A stretch of DNA of 64,000 nt from Roseovarius mucosus. GTDB lineage: Bacteria; Pseudomonadota; Alphaproteobacteria; Rhodobacterales; Rhodobacteraceae. Numbering within the stretch: position 1 is the stretch's first letter; the number at the start of each line of letters is the position of its first letter. A program made the translations under genes and the position numbers. The stretch covers positions 3,733,501 to 3,797,500 of the forward strand of contig NZ_CP020474.1 of assembly GCF_002080415.1 (NCBI RefSeq). The letters run 5' to 3'. Positions 59,573-64,000 of this stretch are shown piece after piece. Below the pieces are notes generated by a model. It was not told the origin of the DNA, made no database searches, and saw nothing but the letters and a program-made list of their open reading frames with translations.

Positions 59573-60514
59573 ATGCCGCTGATCCATGTGAATACGGGGC
59601 CAACCGGCCCGGTGCTGCATGACGGGGCCGGTGATCCGGCGCTGGCGCTTCCCGGCCTGTTGCGGGGCAGGGGGCCCGTGATCCTGATGGTCCACGGGTT
59701 CAAATACGCGCCCCACCATGCCACCGAATGTCCGCATGATCACATTTTCTCTCTCGCGCCGGAACGCAGGTGTTTCAAGGTGCGCAGTTGGCCCGCCGGG
59801 CTTGGCTTTGGCACCGGCGCAGCAGATGAGGGGCTTGGCATCGCCTTTGGCTGGCCTGCGCGCGGCAACATCTGGCGCGCCTATGCCGAGGCGGCCAAGG
59901 CGGGGGCGCAATTGGCGCAATTGATCACCATGATTCGGGCTGTCTGCCCGGATCGCCCGATCCACGCGGTCGCGCATTCGCTGGGCGCGCGCGTGGTTCT
60001 TTCGGCGCTGGCACATCTGCCCAAGGGCGCCCTGCGCCGGCTGATCCTTTTGGCCGGTGCCGAATTCGGTCAGCGCGCCGCCGCAGCGCTCGATACCCCG
60101 GCGGGACGCGGCGTCGAGCTGATCAATATCACCAGCCGTGAGAATGATTTTTACGATTTCCTCCTCGAATGCCTGATCCCGGCCCCCCGGCGCGGCGACC
60201 GCAGCCTTGGGCTGGCGCTGCCCGCTGGACCCAATGTGCTCAACCTTCAAATGGATCATCCCGGCACGCTTGCAGTGCTGGCGCGTCTGGGCTTTGCCAT
60301 CGCACCGCCCGCCGCGCGCATCTGCCACTGGTCGCCCTACACGCGCCCCGGTGTCTTTACGCTCTACAGCAGCCTTCTGCGCCGGGGCCCTGATCTGCCG
60401 CTCTGCGCATTCCGGGCGGCGCTGCCTTGCGTACCCGAGCCGCGTTGGTCGCGCCTCTTGACCCTGCCAGAGCTACGCCTGCCCTTGCCAATGGGCCGTA
60501 AACCGTCATTCTGA
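59573..60514 (+). CDS. Alpha/beta-hydrolase (lipase-like) protein
   Basis: A 313-residue protein without a clear signal peptide. The oxyanion strand VILMVHGFKYAPHH and the nucleophile motif HAVAHSLGARVVLSAL (GxSxG-like AHSLGA, about residue 140) define an alpha/beta-hydrolase; an acid and a His (MDHPGTLAVL) are present later. Substrate unknown. ATG 59573 has GTGAGGGAC upstream; GTG 59564 is an alternative. It is divergent from metZ with 246 bp between starts. Confidence 0.78.
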   Translation: MPLIHVNTGPTGPVLHDGAGDPALALPGLLRGRGPVILMVHGFKYAPHHATECPHDHIFSLAPERRCFKVRSWPAGLGFGTGAADEGLGIAFGWPARGNIWRAYAEAAKAGAQLAQLITMIRAVCPDRPIHAVAHSLGARVVLSALAHLPKGALRRLILLAGAEFGQRAAAALDTPAGRGVELINITSRENDFYDFLLECLIPAPRRGDRSLGLALPAGPNVLNLQMDHPGTLAVLARLGFAIAPPAARICHWSPYTRPGVFTLYSSLLRRGPDLPLCAFRAALPCVPEPRWSRLLTLPELRLPLPMGRKPSF

Positions 60515-60542
60515 GCGCGACCCATGCTCAGGAGCCTGCCCC

Positions 60543-61202
60543 ATGCCCGCCCCGATTGATCTCTATTATTGGCCCACACCGAATGGCTGGAAAATATCCA
60601 TCGCCCTCGAAGAAATGGGCCTGCCCTATCGCTGCCACCTGATCGACATTGGCGCAGGCGATCAACACGCCCCCGACTATCTGAAAATCTCGCCCAACAA
60701 CCGCATCCCCGCCATCACCGACCCCGAGGGGCCGGATGGCGCGTCGATCCACATCTTTGAATCCGGGGCGATCCTGCAATATCTGGCGCGCAAGACCGGG
60801 CAGTTCTATGGCAATACCGCGCGCGATCATATCGCGGTTGATCAATGGCTCATGTGGCAGATGGGCGGTGTTGGCCCCATGGCAGGCCAAGCGCATCATT
60901 TCCTCAAATACGCACCCCAAGACATCCCCTATGCCAAGGATCGCTACCGCTCTGAGGTGGGCCGCCTCTACGGCGTGCTCGACCGGCAATTGGCGCAGTC
61001 CGAATTTGTCGCGGGCGATTTCTATTCCATCGCCGATATGGCGCTCTGGGGGTGGTGTTCACTGTGGGAGGGGCAGCAACAAACGCTAGAGGATAAACCG
61101 CATTTCGCGCGCTGGCTCGACACTTTGGGTCCGCGGGACGGGGTGCAACGGGGCCGCGCGCTTCACGCTGACAAACGTCGCGATCCAACCGCACGGAAAT
61201 AG
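60543..61202 (+). CDS. Glutathione S-transferase (YfcG/Ure2-like)
   Basis: A 219-residue protein. The N-terminal thioredoxin-like domain starts IDLYYWPTPNGWKISIALEE and contains ISPNNRIPAI then the FESGAILQYLARK glutathione site. The C-terminal helical domain has WLMWQMGGVGPMAGQAHHF, seen in the YfcG/Ure2p disulfide-reductase-like subgroup. ATG 60543 follows AGGAG. Confidence 0.9.
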   Translation: MPAPIDLYYWPTPNGWKISIALEEMGLPYRCHLIDIGAGDQHAPDYLKISPNNRIPAITDPEGPDGASIHIFESGAILQYLARKTGQFYGNTARDHIAVDQWLMWQMGGVGPMAGQAHHFLKYAPQDIPYAKDRYRSEVGRLYGVLDRQLAQSEFVAGDFYSIADMALWGWCSLWEGQQQTLEDKPHFARWLDTLGPRDGVQRGRALHADKRRDPTARK

Positions 61203-61207
61203 CGGCC

Positions 61208-62707
61208 TCAGCCCCCGTAAACCGCGCCCCATCGCTCGATCAAGGACTGTTGCAACTGCTTTGAGCGCGAGTTCCAGCTTCGCGCACCGGGCGGGCTGTC
61301 ATCCTGCGAGGGGTCGATGCGCGCGCGCAGACTGTCGCTTGCGGTGAAAATCGCAAAGGCCAGATCGGCCCCTTGCGGCGTCGTCACATAGCCCGCCAGC
61401 GCACTCACGAAATGCAGCGTTCCGGTCTTGGCCGCCACTTTTAGCGGATGGTTGCGATTGGGGCGCCCCTGCGCATCGCGCAATTCGACCGTGCGCAAAA
61501 GCGGCCGCAAAAGCCCCGCACGATGTGCCCGCGCCAAGGCCTGCGCCATCGCCGCTGCCGACAGGCGCGAGCGGTCGCTGAGGCCTGAATGATCCCTCAG
61601 CGCCGCGCCGGTCATGCCCAGCGCCTGCGCCGCCCAAGCATTCATATCCTGCGCCGATTGATCCAGCGCCACCACCGCCCCGCGTCGCTTGGCCGAGGCG
61701 GCCAGCCCCACCATTTCCGCCGTGAGATTGGTCGAGAATTTCAGCATGTCGCGCAGGATGGTGGCAAGTGGCGCGCTGGCATGGGTTACAATCGCGGTGC
61801 CGCCGGGCAGGCGGTCGATGACCTGCGGCGCGCCGGTCTTGATCCCTTGGGACCGCGCAAAGGTGGCAAAAACCTCGCCCGCGTAAAGCTCGGGTTTGCG
61901 CACCGGCAACCAGCGCGCGCCGCCCGTGCCCAGCGCGCCCAGCGCCACGGTCCAATCGTCATAGCTGCCCGCGTCCTTGTAGCTATAGACCGGCACGTTG
62001 CGATCCACGATTCGCATCCGCGCCATGGTCACATCGGGGCGATAGCGGTCTGACCTTGCATCCATGGTGATGGCATATTTGCCATTCGCGCGCCTCCACT
62101 CGAAATGCACGCGGTTGTAATTGAGGTTGAGGCCCGAAAGAGCCGGGTTGTAGCCCGCATGCTCTGGCTGTGTTTCGTCGATGGCGCGGGTAAATGGCAC
62201 TGCCCCACCCCAGACAAGGAGCCTCCCGCGCACCTCGCGCAGCCCGGTCTTGGCCAGATTGGCCGCAAGGCTGGCCAGCCCATCGGTCTCGAGCGTCGGA
62301 TCTCCGCCGCCTGCAAGGATCAGATCGCCATTCAGCACACCGCCCGAAATCGGCCCGGTCGCGATCAGTCGCGTGCCAAAGCGATGCTCCGGCCCCAAGG
62401 CGTCAAGCGCATAGAGCGCGGTCACCGCCTTGGTGACACTCGCGGGCGGCAGGCCGGTTGTAGCATCGCCCGACTCAAGCAATTGCCCCGTGCGCGCATC
62501 GGCCACTGCATAGCCCACCCGGCCCGATAGATTGGCCTGAGAAATCAGCGCCTCAGCGGCTGGGGCGCGCTGCACGGCGCGCCGTGCCCCCCCGTCGGGC
62601 CGCGCCACCGGCCTGAGCGATACCGCAGGCGCGCCAGCCATAGCCGAACTGCCGAGCGCCGCCAGCGCCGTGCCCAGGAAATACCGCCGTGAAATGCCTG
62701 TGCTCAT
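61208..62707 (-). CDS. dacB: D-alanyl-D-alanine carboxypeptidase/endopeptidase (PBP4/DacB), Tat-exported
   Basis: A 499-residue class C penicillin-binding protein. Its signal peptide carries a twin-arginine motif (SRRYFLGTALAALG, residues ~6-19), unusual for PBP4, which is normally Sec exported. Active-site motifs are SVTK (PPASVTKAV), STN (KFSTNLTAE) and KTG (AAKTGTLH). It trims or cleaves peptidoglycan cross-links in the periplasm. ATG 62707. Confidence 0.94.
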   Translation of the reverse strand: MSTGISRRYFLGTALAALGSSAMAGAPAVSLRPVARPDGGARRAVQRAPAAEALISQANLSGRVGYAVADARTGQLLESGDATTGLPPASVTKAVTALYALDALGPEHRFGTRLIATGPISGGVLNGDLILAGGGDPTLETDGLASLAANLAKTGLREVRGRLLVWGGAVPFTRAIDETQPEHAGYNPALSGLNLNYNRVHFEWRRANGKYAITMDARSDRYRPDVTMARMRIVDRNVPVYSYKDAGSYDDWTVALGALGTGGARWLPVRKPELYAGEVFATFARSQGIKTGAPQVIDRLPGGTAIVTHASAPLATILRDMLKFSTNLTAEMVGLAASAKRRGAVVALDQSAQDMNAWAAQALGMTGAALRDHSGLSDRSRLSAAAMAQALARAHRAGLLRPLLRTVELRDAQGRPNRNHPLKVAAKTGTLHFVSALAGYVTTPQGADLAFAIFTASDSLRARIDPSQDDSPPGARSWNSRSKQLQQSLIERWGAVYGG

Positions 62708-62765
62708 GACGCAGAGTTAACCTTAGGCCAGTCTTGCACGCAATCACGATTTGCCCGCCGCGCGC

Positions 62766-63377
62766 TCACTTTTGCGCCCCTGTCCAACTGCCCGCCTCTC
62801 TGAGCCGGGTCGAGGAAATATCCATCATCGGCACATTGACAAAGCACCACGCCGGCGCGTCGCGCCGCCCCAATGCCTGACTGTCATAATCGGGCAGGCG
62901 GGCGTGGGCATAGATGCGTGCGGCGGGTGACAGCCGCGCCGAAATGCGCTGACCGGGCCGCGCCAGCACCCCCACCGGCACCGTATCCAGAATCTCGCGC
63001 CAATCTTGCCAAAGATGGAATTGCGCCAGGTTATCCGCCCCCATCAGCCAGACAAACCGCACACCGGGGCAAATCCTGCGCAGTGCGCGCAGCGTGGCAG
63101 CGGTATGGCGCGTGCCGGTCCACGCCTCAATATCGGTCACGTCGATACGCGGATGATCCACCAGCGCCTGCGCCGCCGCCAGGCGCTGCGCAAGCGGCGC
63201 GGGGCCATGCGCCTTGAGCGGGTTGCCGGGGCTGACCAGCCACCACAGCCGGTCAAGCCCGAACCGCCGCAGCGCCTCGCGGCTGATATGCAGATGCCCC
63301 GCATGCGGCGGATCGAACGATCCACCCAAAAGGCCGATCACCTGACCGGGGCGGGAATGGGGCAGGGCATGTGTCAT
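62766..63377 (-). CDS. nadD: Nicotinate-nucleotide adenylyltransferase
   Basis: A 203-residue nucleotidyltransferase converting nicotinate mononucleotide to the dinucleotide. [12 protein letters not shown] holds the HxGH-type motif, and DISSTRLRE is the ISSTxxR motif. ATG 63377 follows GAAAGGGCG; the frame is open to 63455. Its partner nadE is at the other end of the window. Confidence 0.95.
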   Translation of the reverse strand: MTHALPHSRPGQVIGLLGGSFDPPHAGHLHISREALRRFGLDRLWWLVSPGNPLKAHGPAPLAQRLAAAQALVDHPRIDVTDIEAWTGTRHTAATLRALRRICPGVRFVWLMGADNLAQFHLWQDWREILDTVPVGVLARPGQRISARLSPAARIYAHARLPDYDSQALGRRDAPAWCFVNVPMMDISSTRLREAGSWTGAQK

Positions 63378-63528
63378 CGCCCTTTCATTGCCAGCGGCGC
63401 GGGCGGTGTAAAGCGAAATCCGGGGTGCCCTGTGATCCGCAGATGCGCAGACCATTGCCCCCGCAGGCCCATCCGGGTATCACGCGGGCTGAATTAGAAC
63501 TCACCCAAGCGGAACGGAGCGGCACATC

Positions 63529-64000
63529 ATGGCAGCGTATCAATATGTCTATCACATGCAGGGCGTCTCCAAGGCCTATCCCGGCGGCAAGAAATGCTTT
63601 GAGAACATCCACCTCAACTTTCTGCCAGGGGTGAAAATCGGCGTTGTGGGCGTGAACGGCTCGGGGAAATCCACCCTGATGCGCATCATGGCCGGGATGG
63701 ACAAGGATTTCACCGGCGAGGCTTGGGCCGCCGAGGGCGCGCGCGTCGGTTATCTGCCGCAGGAACCGCATCTCGACGACAGTCTTGATGTGCGCGGCAA
63801 TGTGATGCTGGGCGTGGCCGAGAAGAAGGCCAAGCTCGACCGTTTCAACGAATTGGCGATGAACTATAGCGACGAGACCGCCGACGAGATGGCGCAGTTG
63901 CAGGACGAGATCGACAGCCAGAACCTCTGGGATCTCGACAGTCAGGTCGATATCTCGATGGAGGCGCTGCGCTGCCCGCCCGATGATGCATCCGTTGCGT
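63529..64000 (+). CDS. ettA: Energy-dependent translational throttle protein EttA (ABC-F), 3'-truncated
   Basis: The first ~157 residues of an ABC-F ATPase. YVYHMQGVSKAYPGGKK and the Walker A GVNGSGKST are visible, followed by MAGMDKDFTGEAW and VGYLPQEP, typical of EttA. It would bind the ribosomal E site and gate elongation by ATP level. The rest of the protein lies beyond the window. ATG 63529. Confidence 0.93.
   Translation, partial: MAAYQYVYHMQGVSKAYPGGKKCFENIHLNFLPGVKIGVVGVNGSGKSTLMRIMAGMDKDFTGEAWAAEGARVGYLPQEPHLDDSLDVRGNVMLGVAEKKAKLDRFNELAMNYSDETADEMAQLQDEIDSQNLWDLDSQVDISMEALRCPPDDASVA

Noticed and set aside
1..64000. CRISPR arrays, tRNA or rRNA genes, integrases, transposases
   Set aside because: None seen by reading; no direct-repeat arrays, no tRNA-like cloverleaf, and no mobile-element proteins among the translated frames.

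Overview
This window is about 62-63% GC, gene-dense chromosomal DNA from an alphaproteobacterium, most probably a Roseobacter-group member of the Rhodobacteraceae. Supporting signs are glyQ-DUF6446-glyS followed by a PEP-binding protein and a SleB-type hydrolase, a SAM-II riboswitch in front of metZ, an mraZ-led division cluster with a long structured leader, and a DUF1127 protein. I saw no rRNA, tRNA, CRISPR array, transposase or prophage gene.

Layout. 1-2923: the 3' end of nadE, a secreted esterase-like protein and a methyltransferase. 2933-18889: a two-part amine catabolism locus. Its minus-strand arm holds two PYROXD2/CrtI-like flavoproteins, a GcvT-like protein, a class III aminotransferase and a PhyH dioxygenase. 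Its plus-strand arm holds a polyamine/betaine-type ABC importer, a BetI-like regulator, a trimethylamine-dehydrogenase-family demethylase, a four-helix-bundle protein and a small CxxC protein. A second TetR regulator and a bicupin lie between the arms. 19054-21829: an ExbB-ExbD-ExbD-TonB energiser with a small secreted partner. 21863-33920: a SPOR/peptidoglycan-binding pseudoprotease, glyQ/glyS (glyS carries a low-GC insertion), a PPDK-like protein with an eroded ATP-grasp domain, a SleB hydrolase, rpmG, a GNAT, a DUF2946 protein and a PepSY membrane protein.

33921-42274: the division and wall cluster mraZ-rsmH-ftsL-ftsI-murE-murF-mraY. It is preceded by a 0.7-kb AT-rich leader that probably holds an UpsM-type small RNA and a cluster of GANTC methylation sites. 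The cluster stops after mraY, where a convergent dtd begins. 43541-49410: a minus-strand seven-gene operon (27-aa membrane peptide, XpaC, TelA, DUF2927 lipoprotein, SPFH-GYF protein, b561-like membrane protein, zinc-ribbon membrane protein) that reads as an envelope-stress module. 49549-64000: an AlkB-type monooxygenase, an orphan fused NuoE/NuoF-type formate dehydrogenase beta subunit, ftsY, a DMT transporter, yciB, a DUF1127 protein, a phasin-like protein, folE2, metZ under SAM-II control, a lipase-like hydrolase, a GST, a Tat-exported PBP4, nadD and the start of ettA.

The strongest candidates for undescribed systems are the amine locus (2.9-18.9 kb) and the TelA/XpaC/SPFH/zinc-ribbon operon (43.5-49.4 kb). 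Functions are assigned from motifs and remembered family sequences. No database search was run.
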